Assembly: GCA_946638615.1 (NCBI GenBank)
Contig: CAMPBO010000001.1
Span: 1 to 64,000 of the forward strand
Reading direction: 5' to 3'
DNA length: 64,000 nt
DNA from: an uncultured Candidatus Saccharibacteria bacterium
GTDB lineage: Bacteria; Patescibacteriota; Saccharimonadia; Saccharimonadales; Saccharimonadaceae
In this document: in pieces, positions 1 to 7,679 of the stretch
How positions within the stretch are numbered: the first letter of the stretch is position 1
Layout: each line of letters opens with the position of its first letter
Notes under the pieces: generated by a model
The model's database searches: none
Told to the model about the DNA's origin: nothing
Seen by the model: only the letters and a program-made list of their open reading frames with translations
Program-made: the position numbers and the translations under genes

Positions 1-615
1 AGAACTGGTACTACAACTGACCAATATCCTACGGCAAGAATCACCACCTTCACCACCGCCAATAACTACTCTATCCCAAATATGATTAGTAGTGGCACCT
101 GTTATAATACTTCCTGTGCTAATGACCCCACTACTGGTAACTGGACCAAAGACAGTGTAGTAGGAGCTATAGCAAACAGCAAAGGCTACAACAAAATAGG
201 TATCTATTATAACTACTGTGCTGCTAGCGCTGGTACTTACTGCTGGGGGAATGGTACAAGTTATACTGGTAGTCCAACTACTGATCCTTATACCAACGAA
301 CTTATGGACGTATCTGAAGATATCTGCCCACTGGGTTGGAGAATGCCCACCAGCAATAATGGTGGTGAATACCGAGCTCTTTACTTAGCCTATTCTAGTA
401 ATTACACTGACTTCCGCAGAGCCTTATCTACCCCTCTCTCAGGAAGCTACTACAGTGGTTCGGCTCACTATCAGAGTGGAAGCGGCTACTTTTGGTCCTC
501 TACTTGGATCAGTACCTACGACATGAGGCACCTCAGCATGAATACTAGTAATATCTACCCTAGCAGCACCGACCGCCGGTACTACGGATTTAGTGTACGT
601 TGTATGGTTAAGTAG
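1..615 (+). CDS. FISUMP-domain surface protein, C-terminal part
   Basis: The frame is open from base 1, so the 5' end lies outside the window; 204 residues are visible before a TAG stop. The sequence is rich in Gly, Ser, Thr, Tyr and Trp and carries EDICPLGWRMPT near visible residue 106, then GYFWSSTW and the closing GFSVRCMVK. This is the signature of the Fibrobacter succinogenes major paralogous (FISUMP) domain, common in predicted secreted or surface proteins of Saccharibacteria. The molecular role of the domain is unknown; cell-surface exposure is inferred from the family. The signal peptide, if any, would be upstream of the window. Confidence 0.75.
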   Translation, partial: RTGTTTDQYPTARITTFTTANNYSIPNMISSGTCYNTSCANDPTTGNWTKDSVVGAIANSKGYNKIGIYYNYCAASAGTYCWGNGTSYTGSPTTDPYTNELMDVSEDICPLGWRMPTSNNGGEYRALYLAYSSNYTDFRRALSTPLSGSYYSGSAHYQSGSGYFWSSTWISTYDMRHLSMNTSNIYPSSTDRRYYGFSVRCMVK

Positions 616-674
616 TTCCTTATTCTTCCTTGCATGGTGATATTTTTACCACTGGATAAAGTCTAAGAAAATAA

Positions 675-2609
675 CTATAATAGTGACGGTGGATCAAGCA
701 CGATTTTAAAACTTTTATCTAAACTCTCACACATTTCAGTTAAAGCTTTCCGCGATTTGCTACGTATTACAATTTGCCAAGTGTAGCCTTTATTTGTCCG
801 CTCGTGAAAAGCTGGGCAAGGCGGGGAAATTTTTAATTTCTTGTCGCTAGCTAATTGCCTTGTCAATCCGCGAATTTTCTTTAACACTAAAGCCTCAGTT
901 TTTAGGGTGACTTCTAGTCGGAGAATAAAGCTAAACGGCGGAAATCCTGATCGTCCTCGCTGCTTTATTGTATATTCATAGAATCCCAAGTAGTCTTCGT
1001 CTAGGGCAAATTTTATCGCTGGATGTTCTGGCTGAAAAGTCTGAATAAATACCGACGTATCAGCAATATGCCCTCGCCCCACTCGTCCAATCACTTGAGT
1101 TAGGAGTTGGAAGGTCCTCTCTTCGGCCGAAAAATCCGGCAAAGACAGTCCAGCATCTGCCTGTACTACTCCCACCGTTGCTAATTTTGGTAAATCCAAC
1201 CCCTTCGCGATAGTTTGAGTCCCTATTAAAATATCCACTTTACCAGTCTTTATCTCCTCATAGATTGCCTCCACTCCTTCACCTTTTTTGTTGTCAGCAT
1301 CAAATCTTCGCACCCTAGCTTTAGGAAATAACTTACGTAGCTCCGATTCCAACAACTTCGTTCCAAAGCCTTTGTGTACCATCTCTGGATGTCCGCATTT
1401 TGGGCAACAGCTCGGAACTTTCTCCGAAAAACCACACGTATGACATTGTAGCGTATATTCGTCAGCGTGTAAGGTTAGAGGCAAAAAACAACTCGGGCAC
1501 AAAATTTCTTCTCCGCAATTCTCGCAAATCGTTAGCGGCGCCGACCCTCTGCGGTTGTGAAAAATTAGCGTCTGCCTTCCACTCTCTAAATTTTTTGCTA
1601 TCGCGACAAGTAGGGAATTAGAAAAATACCGATTTCGTGAAAAATTTCCCCGTTCCTTAAAATCGATAACCTGGATATCTGGTCTCACCGCTTCTTTGAT
1701 GGCTTTTTGGTCTAGTTTTACTACCGAATTATGAGTTTCTGCCAGATAAAAATCTTCTATTGTCGGCGTGGCAGAACCTAGAATCAGAGGGATTCCCAAT
1801 TTCTTAGCTATAAAACTCGCTACCCGAATCGCCGAATATCTTGGTGGATTCTCTTGGTAATAAGCCCCATCATGCTCCTCGTCAATTACAATTAGTCCTA
1901 GGTCGCTGATTGGCGCAAATAGTGCCGACCTCGGCCCAATTATGATTTTTGGCCGATTCGTCTCAAGTAAGGCATTAAAAATCAAATGTCTTTCCGCTTC
2001 AGTCTGTTTAGAATGGATCAGCACGATATTTTCACCAAAAACCTCCTGAAAAACCCGAACAAGTTGACTAGTTAAAGCAATTTCTGGCACTAAAAGGATG
2101 CTGGATTTTTGTTGTTTAAACGCGTCTAGAGCCATTTTAAGATAGATATTAGTTTTACCGCTTCCAGTCACACCATAAAGCAGTTTCGTGCCGTCTGGGG
2201 CTTTCTGGAGGCTTTGTAGGGCATTTTTTTGAGCAGTATTAAGCCGAATTTGTGACAAGTTGGTATTATGTTCGGTTTTTGCACAATTACCGAACATTTG
2301 TTCGGTCTTTCGACGCTTTTTCTCTACCCCTTTTGGCAGGATTAACGACACCCCTGCCCCTGATGGTGCTAAGTAATACTCGTGCAAAAAGCTCACCACA
2401 TCTAAAAGATGTCTCGGCAAAGGTTTTGAATACAAAACTTTCAAAATTGATTTTGTTTTAAAATCTGGTTGTGCAACTTTTTTAATTATTACACCCGGCA
2501 ATTGTCTTTTTCCGACCAGCACTAATACAATCTGTCCAGGCAAAAGGGAATCACCATAATCATATATCAGCCCCTCGGTCCTTCCCGCAGGTATCACCTC
2601 ATAAAACAT
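675..2609 (-). CDS. priA: Primosomal protein N' (PriA helicase)
   Basis: PriA is the superfamily-2 3'-5' DNA helicase that restarts stalled replication forks. Visible motifs: Walker A GVTGSGKT (about residue 146-153), DEEH box (243-246), GSATPT, a zinc-binding region with paired CxxC motifs, motif V GTQTIAKGLDLP and motif VI QVIGRVGRG. At 644 residues it is shorter than the roughly 730 of E. coli PriA, mainly in the N-terminal DNA-binding part. An ATG six codons upstream is in frame, but its codons consist of the -10 box TATAAT, so I place the start at 2609, six bases after the box. Genes needed for restart (DnaB, DnaC or DnaI) are not in the window. A palindrome in the interdomain linker is reported separately. 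Confidence 0.93.
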   Translation of the reverse strand: MFYEVIPAGRTEGLIYDYGDSLLPGQIVLVLVGKRQLPGVIIKKVAQPDFKTKSILKVLYSKPLPRHLLDVVSFLHEYYLAPSGAGVSLILPKGVEKKRRKTEQMFGNCAKTEHNTNLSQIRLNTAQKNALQSLQKAPDGTKLLYGVTGSGKTNIYLKMALDAFKQQKSSILLVPEIALTSQLVRVFQEVFGENIVLIHSKQTEAERHLIFNALLETNRPKIIIGPRSALFAPISDLGLIVIDEEHDGAYYQENPPRYSAIRVASFIAKKLGIPLILGSATPTIEDFYLAETHNSVVKLDQKAIKEAVRPDIQVIDFKERGNFSRNRYFSNSLLVAIAKNLESGRQTLIFHNRRGSAPLTICENCGEEILCPSCFLPLTLHADEYTLQCHTCGFSEKVPSCCPKCGHPEMVHKGFGTKLLESELRKLFPKARVRRFDADNKKGEGVEAIYEEIKTGKVDILIGTQTIAKGLDLPKLATVGVVQADAGLSLPDFSAEERTFQLLTQVIGRVGRGHIADTSVFIQTFQPEHPAIKFALDEDYLGFYEYTIKQRGRSGFPPFSFILRLEVTLKTEALVLKKIRGLTRQLASDKKLKISPPCPAFHERTNKGYTWQIVIRSKSRKALTEMCESLDKSFKIVLDPPSLL

Positions 2610-2615
2610 ATTTTT

Positions 2616-2621
2616 ATTATA
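2616..2621 (-). promoter_or_regulatory. -10 element of priA, leaderless
   Basis: TATAAT on the minus strand, followed by six bases and then the priA ATG at 2609. Transcription would begin at or next to the start codon. No Shine-Dalgarno sequence fits in this space. Confidence 0.7.
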
Positions 2622-2628
2622 GTACAAA

Positions 2629-2653
2629 GGCCACGGAAAATCTATCCGTGGCC
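2629..2653. terminator. Bidirectional-looking hairpin between two minus-strand genes
   Basis: GGCCACGGA and TCCGTGGCC form a 9-bp stem with a 7-base loop. It follows the stop of the minus-strand gene at 2667 and precedes the priA promoter. The U-run on the minus strand is only three bases and on the plus strand four, so efficiency is uncertain. Confidence 0.6.
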
Positions 2654-2666
2654 TTTTAGGGGGGGG

Positions 2667-3365
2667 TTAATCGTGTGTGATGTTTCTCATGGCGTTTTTT
2701 GCCGCCGCGAGAACTATTGATTGGAGCTCGTAGGTATTATGATGGGAAACATAAAACCTCTGTTCAGCGGGGTCACATTTGCGTCTCGCGCGCAAAAACT
2801 CGTCCAGTGCCGCCTCGTATTTTTTGTAGGCAATATCGAGTCTCTTCCTTAAGAGACGAAAATCCTTCGGACACCGACGCATGAGCTCGCGCTCTTTCGC
2901 CTCAGCGTCTCTTTTGGCGTTTTTGATAGAGCGAATGAGAGTACTACATTTTTTATCGAGATTATCTCTCAATTCTTTATGCTTTTCATATCGCTTTGTT
3001 AGGGCGGTAACATAGTTCGTGCCGCCATCGCAACATTTTAGACTTATTTTCGCCTGGAGATCGTCCAAAATCAAATTTTCCGTAAGAATTTTGGGCCGAA
3101 GCGCCGCTAGGACTTTTGTTGCTTTGGCCTTAATCCTATCATAACGCTTCCAGATCTTTCTGATCGCGAGACCAGCATCCACGGTCTTGCCTACCACATA
3201 TTTTCTCATCTTTTGTTCGATCTCTTGGCAATCGCTTGCAGCATCGCAAATCGCCTTTAATGCGTCATCAACAGGTTGTCTAAAGGCGGTATACTCTTCC
3301 CAGCAGCGTATCTCTTCCTCAATTCGTTTTTGAAATGTTCTAGATAAATCATTAAATGGGTACAT
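2667..3365 (-). CDS. Predicted coiled-coil protein of unknown function
   Basis: This is a 232-residue, highly charged protein (many Lys, Arg, Glu) that looks helical throughout, with long heptad-like stretches and no transmembrane segment or signal peptide. I recognise no family. Scattered Cys residues occur (for example IRCWEEY, ISLKCCDGG, RCPKDF, RKCDPAE). The start is well supported by a strong AGAGGGG Shine-Dalgarno sequence about nine bases before the ATG. It has its own promoter (-10 at 3436-3441) and a roughly 65-base leader containing a GC hairpin and U-rich stretch. It is transcribed toward priA but separated from it by a hairpin, so it is probably its own transcription unit. Confidence 0.7.
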   Translation of the reverse strand: MYPFNDLSRTFQKRIEEEIRCWEEYTAFRQPVDDALKAICDAASDCQEIEQKMRKYVVGKTVDAGLAIRKIWKRYDRIKAKATKVLAALRPKILTENLILDDLQAKISLKCCDGGTNYVTALTKRYEKHKELRDNLDKKCSTLIRSIKNAKRDAEAKERELMRRCPKDFRLLRKRLDIAYKKYEAALDEFLRARRKCDPAEQRFYVSHHNTYELQSIVLAAAKNAMRNITHD

Positions 3366-3400
3366 AACGTAACACCCCTCTAAAATAAAAAGTACAATTG

Positions 3401-3421
3401 GGCGCTTTTAAAAAACGCGCC
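3401..3421 (-). promoter_or_regulatory. Leader hairpin upstream of the coiled-coil gene
   Basis: On the minus strand GGCGC pairs with GCGCC around a loop of T and A, followed some ten bases later by TTTTTATTTT and then the strong SD. It could act as an attenuator or as a block to ribosome binding; the function is inferred only from layout. Confidence 0.35.
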
Positions 3422-3435
3422 AAACGTCTCCCTTA

Positions 3436-3441
3436 ATTATA
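3436..3441 (-). promoter_or_regulatory. -10 element of the coiled-coil gene
   Basis: Extended -10 TGATATAAT on the minus strand. The start codon lies about 70 bases downstream, so this transcript has a real leader, unlike most housekeeping genes here. Confidence 0.6.
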
Positions 3442-3527
3442 TCACAAAAAGCAACAAAAAGCAATAGCCCTATCTAAGGGGTAGCCTAGCTAAGCAGAAA
3501 ATGTTGTAATTTTTACAGAATCCATGC

Positions 3528-3533
3528 TATAAT
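3528..3533 (+). promoter_or_regulatory. -10 element of the winged-helix/recJ unit
   Basis: Extended -10 TGCTATAAT, with a poor TTGTAA-like -35. Transcription would start about 16 bases before the ATG at 3557, leaving room for the GCGAGGG Shine-Dalgarno sequence. Confidence 0.6.
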
Positions 3534-3556
3534 AAAGACAGTTAAAGCGAGGGAAT

Positions 3557-3847
3557 ATGTTAGATATATTTGTGACTTCTCGGGTGCGCCGAAAAATCAT
3601 TGTAGTCTTTGCCAAATATCCAGACTTCAAAACTCACGTTAGGGGCTTGGCTAAGTTAATTAAAGAAGACCCCGGTAATATCCAAAGGGAATTAAACCGC
3701 ATGGCTGATGGCAAATTCTTAATTGTCACCAAAAGAGGCAAGACCAAAATTTATCAAACCAATAAACAATATCCCATTTTAAAAGAACTCCAAAGTATTG
3801 TTATTAAAAGCCAAAAGGGAAATAAACCCTCCAAAACAATCGGATAA
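3557..3847 (+). CDS. Small winged-helix DNA-binding protein
   Basis: The protein has 96 residues. Residues about 10-75 look like a winged helix-turn-helix: a recognition-helix-like stretch DPGNIQRELNRMADGKFLIV followed by a basic beta wing KRGKTKIYQTN, as in MarR/ArsR-like transcriptional regulators. A basic tail follows. It lies 12 bases upstream of recJ on the same strand and probably shares its transcript, so it may be autoregulatory or regulate nearby genes. The target is unknown. The start is supported by GCGAGGG upstream of the ATG. Confidence 0.7.
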   Translation: MLDIFVTSRVRRKIIVVFAKYPDFKTHVRGLAKLIKEDPGNIQRELNRMADGKFLIVTKRGKTKIYQTNKQYPILKELQSIVIKSQKGNKPSKTIG

Positions 3848-3859
3848 CAGGGGTATAAG

Positions 3860-5473
3860 TTGAACAAATTATTTATACGATTACTCAAAGCCCGTAACCT
3901 TGTACCTTCTTTTTTAAGTCCAAAATACGAAGGTTTAGAAGACCCTTTTAGCTTGGAAGATATGAGGAAAGCTACCGACCGCATCAAAATCGCAATTAAA
4001 AACCACGAAAAAATCTTAATCTATGGTGATTATGATGTTGATGGCGTTACTGCAAGTATCGTTATGGAACAAACTTTAATTTTAGCGGGCGTCAAACCAA
4101 CCAACCTCGAAATTATGCTTCCAGATCGCTTTGCTGACGGCTATGGTATGAGCCCAAAGCTCATAAAAAGAGCTCAAGATACTAAGGCTGCTCTTGTGAT
4201 TACGGTCGATTGTGGTTCGCGTAATCACGAAATCATCAACGAATTAAATGCGTTAAAAATCGACAGTATTATTACCGACCATCACGAAACTGATGATGAG
4301 ATACCTGAGGCTCTTGCCGTTATTAATCCGCATCGTAAAGATGCTCCAACCAAAACTCTTCAAAATCTTGCTGGTGTCGGGGTGGCTTTTAAATTGGCCG
4401 AGGCTCTTGTACAAAAAAAATTCATCAAATCTGGCCAAGAAAAATGGCTTCTCGATCTCGTTCTTATTGGCACTATTTGTGATAATATGACTTTAACGGG
4501 CGAAAACCGTATCCTCGGCCACTATGGTATCAAAGTTATCGCCAAAACTCGTCGCCCAGGCCTAAAAGAGCTCATCCGAATTGCTGGGGTCAAAAAATTC
4601 ACCTCCGAATCAATTGGTTTTCAGATTGGCCCACGTCTTAACGCTGCTGGTCGTCTTGACACTGCTGATATCGCCCTTAATTTGTTGCGATCAAAATCCG
4701 CCTCCGAAGCGGCCAATCTTGCCACAAAGCTCGAAGACTTGAACAAAAAAAGAAAAACTGAACAAATTTCTGCTACTCGCGAAATCGCAAAACGTGGCGT
4801 AGGCAGCGATCCAGTTATTATCGAGACTGGTAATTGGCACGAGGGGATTCTTGGTATTATTGCTGGCCGTCTCGTTGACGAATATCATAAACCTGCCTTT
4901 GTACTTACTAATACTACGGATGGACTTTATAAGGGTTCAGGGCGTAGTTTTGGCGATTTCAATCTTGCCGATGCACTAAATTACGCCAAAAATTCCATCA
5001 TTAGCGGTGGTGGGCATGCCGCTGCGGCTGGAGTTAAAGTTCATCAAAAAAATCTCTATCAATTTCGTGAACAAATCAACGAATATTACAAAAGCCTTAA
5101 ACTTACCAATCAGGAACGCTTTTTAAAATCAAAACCTGATCTTGAAGTCGAAGACTTAGCCGATTTTTCACTTGAACTTATCGACGATTTAAAATCTCTT
5201 GAGCCGTACGGGCCAGGGAACGAAGAGCCAATTTTTCTTCTTAGAAATGTCGAAGTTCTAGAGAGCCGCAAAATGGGCTCCGAAAGCCAGCATCTTCGTC
5301 TCGATGTCAGAGGTAAAGACGGTAAAATCTTAAAGCTCGTTGCTTTCTTTGCTCCCGAATCATGGCTCAAAATCGAGCCCGGCGAGACCCTAGATATTAT
5401 GATTAAACTTGCCGAAAACGAATGGAACGGCACTCGCTCTGTTGAAGGCTACATTGTGGATGTTATGCTATAA
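3860..5473 (+). CDS. recJ: Single-stranded-DNA exonuclease RecJ
   Basis: RecJ degrades single-stranded DNA 5'-3' in recombination and mismatch repair. The DHH phosphoesterase motifs are clear: DYDVDG at residues 57-62, VDCGS at about 117-121, TDHHE at about 139-143, and the DHHA1 motif SGGGHAAAAG further on. The length of 537 residues is normal to slightly short. The start is a TTG at 3860, preceded by ACAGGGG as Shine-Dalgarno; no closer ATG preserves the N terminus. The stop TAA (5471-5473) lies inside the -10 element of the next gene. It probably forms a unit with the preceding winged-helix gene. Confidence 0.92.
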   Translation: MNKLFIRLLKARNLVPSFLSPKYEGLEDPFSLEDMRKATDRIKIAIKNHEKILIYGDYDVDGVTASIVMEQTLILAGVKPTNLEIMLPDRFADGYGMSPKLIKRAQDTKAALVITVDCGSRNHEIINELNALKIDSIITDHHETDDEIPEALAVINPHRKDAPTKTLQNLAGVGVAFKLAEALVQKKFIKSGQEKWLLDLVLIGTICDNMTLTGENRILGHYGIKVIAKTRRPGLKELIRIAGVKKFTSESIGFQIGPRLNAAGRLDTADIALNLLRSKSASEAANLATKLEDLNKKRKTEQISATREIAKRGVGSDPVIIETGNWHEGILGIIAGRLVDEYHKPAFVLTNTTDGLYKGSGRSFGDFNLADALNYAKNSIISGGGHAAAAGVKVHQKNLYQFREQINEYYKSLKLTNQERFLKSKPDLEVEDLADFSLELIDDLKSLEPYGPGNEEPIFLLRNVEVLESRKMGSESQHLRLDVRGKDGKILKLVAFFAPESWLKIEPGETLDIMIKLAENEWNGTRSVEGYIVDVML

Positions 5474-5474
5474 T
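5469..5474 (+). promoter_or_regulatory. -10 element of CYTH gene, leaderless, inside recJ stop
   Basis: Extended -10 TGCTATAAT; six bases separate it from the ATG at 5481. The box contains the recJ stop codon TAA, so the promoter is embedded in the end of the upstream gene. Confidence 0.7.
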
Positions 5475-5480
5475 AAAAAT

Positions 5481-6011
5481 ATGAAAAAAGTGATTTTGAA
5501 AGTCAAACTATCTTCTCGAGAGTCATTTGAAAATAAACTTTCTGACATCGATTTAGATTTTTCTCAAATCTATTGGCAACACGATAGGATATATATCCCG
5601 CGTAATTATAAAAAGAATTCTAATTATCCTCGTCTTATTATGCGCACCGAGATGTATGCAGTAGATAAACCAGCCAAATATAAGCTTATTTTGCGTCGAC
5701 ACATTGAAGATTCGGGTATAGACATTGTCGAGGAAACCACGATTAAAGACTACAAAGACACTGTCAATATTATTTTGCAGTTAGGCTTCAAGCCAAGCGC
5801 AGAGATTTCTCGTCGCCGCCAAGACATTATTATGGATGAAAATAATGTCATTTATCTTGACAAAATCGAAAATCTTCCAGGTTACTATGCCAAAATCGAG
5901 TCTAATCTTGCACCAGATGAATCTGTCGTTGAAGCTCGCCTTGATCTTGAGCGTACATTCAAAACCCTCGGCGAATCAAACTTTATAAATTCACCTTACG
6001 CTGAGTTATAA
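5481..6011 (+). CDS. CYTH-domain protein (adenylate cyclase class IV/ThTPase-like)
   Basis: The protein has 176 residues. The CYTH fold uses an eight-stranded tunnel to bind triphosphates. The C-terminal half matches class IV cyclases: a helix with QLGFKPSAEISRRRQDI, then YLDKIENLPGYYAKIES, where the acidic residues bind metal and the RRR binds phosphate. The usual N-terminal ExExK signature is degenerate (VILKVKL), so the substrate (ATP, thiamine triphosphate, inorganic triphosphate) cannot be assigned. The start at 5481 is chosen because longer frames run through the -10 box. The mRNA should be leaderless. Confidence 0.75.
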   Translation: MKKVILKVKLSSRESFENKLSDIDLDFSQIYWQHDRIYIPRNYKKNSNYPRLIMRTEMYAVDKPAKYKLILRRHIEDSGIDIVEETTIKDYKDTVNIILQLGFKPSAEISRRRQDIIMDENNVIYLDKIENLPGYYAKIESNLAPDESVVEARLDLERTFKTLGESNFINSPYAEL

Positions 6012-6027
6012 TTTCTTATTTGCTTAC

Positions 6028-7038
6028 CTAGCCTCTCGGTGGCTCGCCATCAGGCTCACCGAGTAATTTCTTAGACTTTATCTCGTAGCGCCGCCCATTC
6101 ACTGGCGACACATAATAATCTTCATTCAAAAGATTTACAAACATGGTCAAATCTTTATCATCCATAATAATAATTGAACCATCATCATCAGTCATCAGCT
6201 CAAGTTGCATTTCATCAGCATAATCAAGTAGTTTATCTTGAGGCATCTCTTCAGCAATATCCATCGCCTGTACTTTTTTTAGAATCGGTTTCTTATCCGC
6301 AAGAAGGGAATCAAGTGTTAAACCTTCCGCAAACGACAGTTTATATTTTTCGGTCAATTCTTTCGCCTTTGCCTCAGCAATCACCTGTGACTTATAGTCG
6401 TACTGGAACAAATTTTCAAACTTTGCCTGGTTAAATACAATAATCGTACCGTCCACAATCGCTACTTGATTATCTTCAGGCATCTTGAGCGCAATTTCTG
6501 CCGAAAACGGCTCAAAACTCTCACCATTAATCTCCCAAGATGTCGCACCTTTAAGCGCCGACGAAGCTGGTAAAATCTTTGCGATATAAAAAGTTTTCAT
6601 CCCGGTCTCACCTGGGTAAGTAAACTTTGCAATAATGCCTTTTACTTTTTTAAAGTCATATTCATTTTCTGAAAAATAATCGATATCTTTATATTCATTT
6701 TCAATTAAATGGATCAAAGTTTCTGCCCGCCCGACTTTGGAAAGGGAAGTGCGATATACAACTTTCTCCTCGCCGTCGGCTTTTTCATAATCGCGAACTT
6801 CCAAGCCCTTATCGGCTTCTTCAATAATATAATGTACCGCCTCTTGCATAAACATGGACTTCACCGCGCCAGTCAATTTATCCGAATACTTTATTTTATA
6901 GGGTGTGTAATTTTTGTTAAAGAGAAACAATTCCGCCGAAACATTGTTTTTTATCTCATCAATCTCATTTGCCCAGAGAAAGACATCAAATGGCTCATTT
7001 GTCATGACATCCCCACCCGATTTTTCAGAATTTTCCAT
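6028..7038 (-). CDS. KwaB-like (DUF4868) protein
   Basis: The protein has 336 residues. The central part resembles DUF4868, the family of the Kiwa anti-phage protein KwaB: beta-rich segments with IIAKFTYPGETGMKTFYIAKI, then DGTIIVFNQAKFENLFQYDY around residues 195-215, followed by a charged helix. In described Kiwa systems KwaB binds DNA and works with the membrane protein KwaA encoded next to it. No kwaA-like membrane gene adjoins this one, so function in defense is inference. The start at 7038 is supported by GTTGAGGTAA upstream. The gene has a tandem promoter and hairpin leader (7062-7175). Alternative: a generic DUF4868 protein without a defense role. Confidence 0.55.
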   Translation of the reverse strand: MENSEKSGGDVMTNEPFDVFLWANEIDEIKNNVSAELFLFNKNYTPYKIKYSDKLTGAVKSMFMQEAVHYIIEEADKGLEVRDYEKADGEEKVVYRTSLSKVGRAETLIHLIENEYKDIDYFSENEYDFKKVKGIIAKFTYPGETGMKTFYIAKILPASSALKGATSWEINGESFEPFSAEIALKMPEDNQVAIVDGTIIVFNQAKFENLFQYDYKSQVIAEAKAKELTEKYKLSFAEGLTLDSLLADKKPILKKVQAMDIAEEMPQDKLLDYADEMQLELMTDDDGSIIIMDDKDLTMFVNLLNEDYYVSPVNGRRYEIKSKKLLGEPDGEPPRG

Positions 7039-7061
7039 ATTTACCTCAACTTATTTTCCTC

Positions 7062-7067
7062 ATTATA
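7062..7067 (-). promoter_or_regulatory. Proximal -10 element of the KwaB-like gene
   Basis: Extended -10 TGATATAAT on the minus strand, leaving a leader of about 17 bases that contains the SD of the gene at 7038. Confidence 0.5.
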
Positions 7068-7086
7068 TCATAAGTTTTAAGCGAAG

Positions 7087-7134
7087 CTGAATTTTATCTA
7101 AAATTCAGGCATGAAAAATCGCCGACAGACGACG
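7087..7134 (-). promoter_or_regulatory. Two hairpins in the leader of the KwaB-like gene
   Basis: On the minus strand a 5-bp hairpin (7120-7134) is followed by ATTTTT, an attenuator-like arrangement. A perfect 9-bp stem CTGAATTTT/AAAATTCAG (7087-7108) comes next. Both lie between the distal and proximal promoters. Confidence 0.4.
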
Positions 7135-7146
7135 AATTACCTTCTA

Positions 7147-7175
7147 ATTATATCACAACAATAATAAAAAGTCAA
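7147..7175 (-). promoter_or_regulatory. Consensus-like distal promoter
   Basis: On the minus strand TTGACT (7170-7175), a 17-base spacer and TATAAT (7147-7152) with an extended TGA. It reads toward the KwaB-like gene. Confidence 0.6.
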
Positions 7176-7667
7176 GCAAACAGGGAAAACCCAAAACCAA
7201 AACAGGGAATGTTCGGTTATTACATCACAAAAACAGTAAAAATACAATCGAGTTTGTTCGGTAAAATAACAGGGGAGTTTTCCACAATGGTGCAAAACAC
7301 GGTCAAAAAACGTTTTAAAAAAGTCCAAAAAAGCTCTTGCTTTTTGTTTCAAAATATACTAAACTGAAATCAGCGAACAATAAACAAAAACGCTAAACAA
7401 AATTGCACATTAAAAATGTTTGAGATCGACCATCTAGGAGCTTCGCACGCATTAAATTTAGCGAGATGCGAAAAAACAATCGTGCGCTCTTTCCTTAAAA
7501 CACACCTCCCAATTAAAACTCTAATGGTTAACACAATAAGTCTCTCAACGGCTGCGATATATGATTAGCTTCGCGCTGGTAAATCGTGGTGGATTATATT
7601 GTGAGCAAACAAAAATCGAACAAAAACAAAACTGACGAAGTTTCTAGTTGAACGGTCTCAAACGATG
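7176..7667. other. Gene-free region upstream of rsmH
   Basis: About 490 bases with no convincing gene. A 71-codon minus-strand frame here is Cys/Phe/Tyr-rich and rejected. Two copies of TGTTCGGT (7210, 7255) and one DnaA-box-like TTTTCCACA (about 7278) are visible. No tRNA, mraZ gene or conserved ncRNA is recognised. Confidence 0.5.
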
Positions 7668-7673
7668 TATAAT
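7668..7673 (+). promoter_or_regulatory. -10 element of rsmH, leaderless
   Basis: TATAAT followed by ATAGAT and the ATG at 7680. The same 15-base block (TATAAT, ATAGAT, ATG) is seen at the unrelated gene at 28763. Confidence 0.7.
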
Positions 7674-7679
7674 ATAGAT

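Noticed and set aside
7137-7352. 71-codon minus-strand frame between the KwaB-like gene and rsmH, considered as a KwaA-like membrane partner
   Set aside because: Rich in Cys, Phe and Tyr, no SD, and its 3' part overlaps a consensus promoter. It has at most one hydrophobic segment, unlike KwaA.
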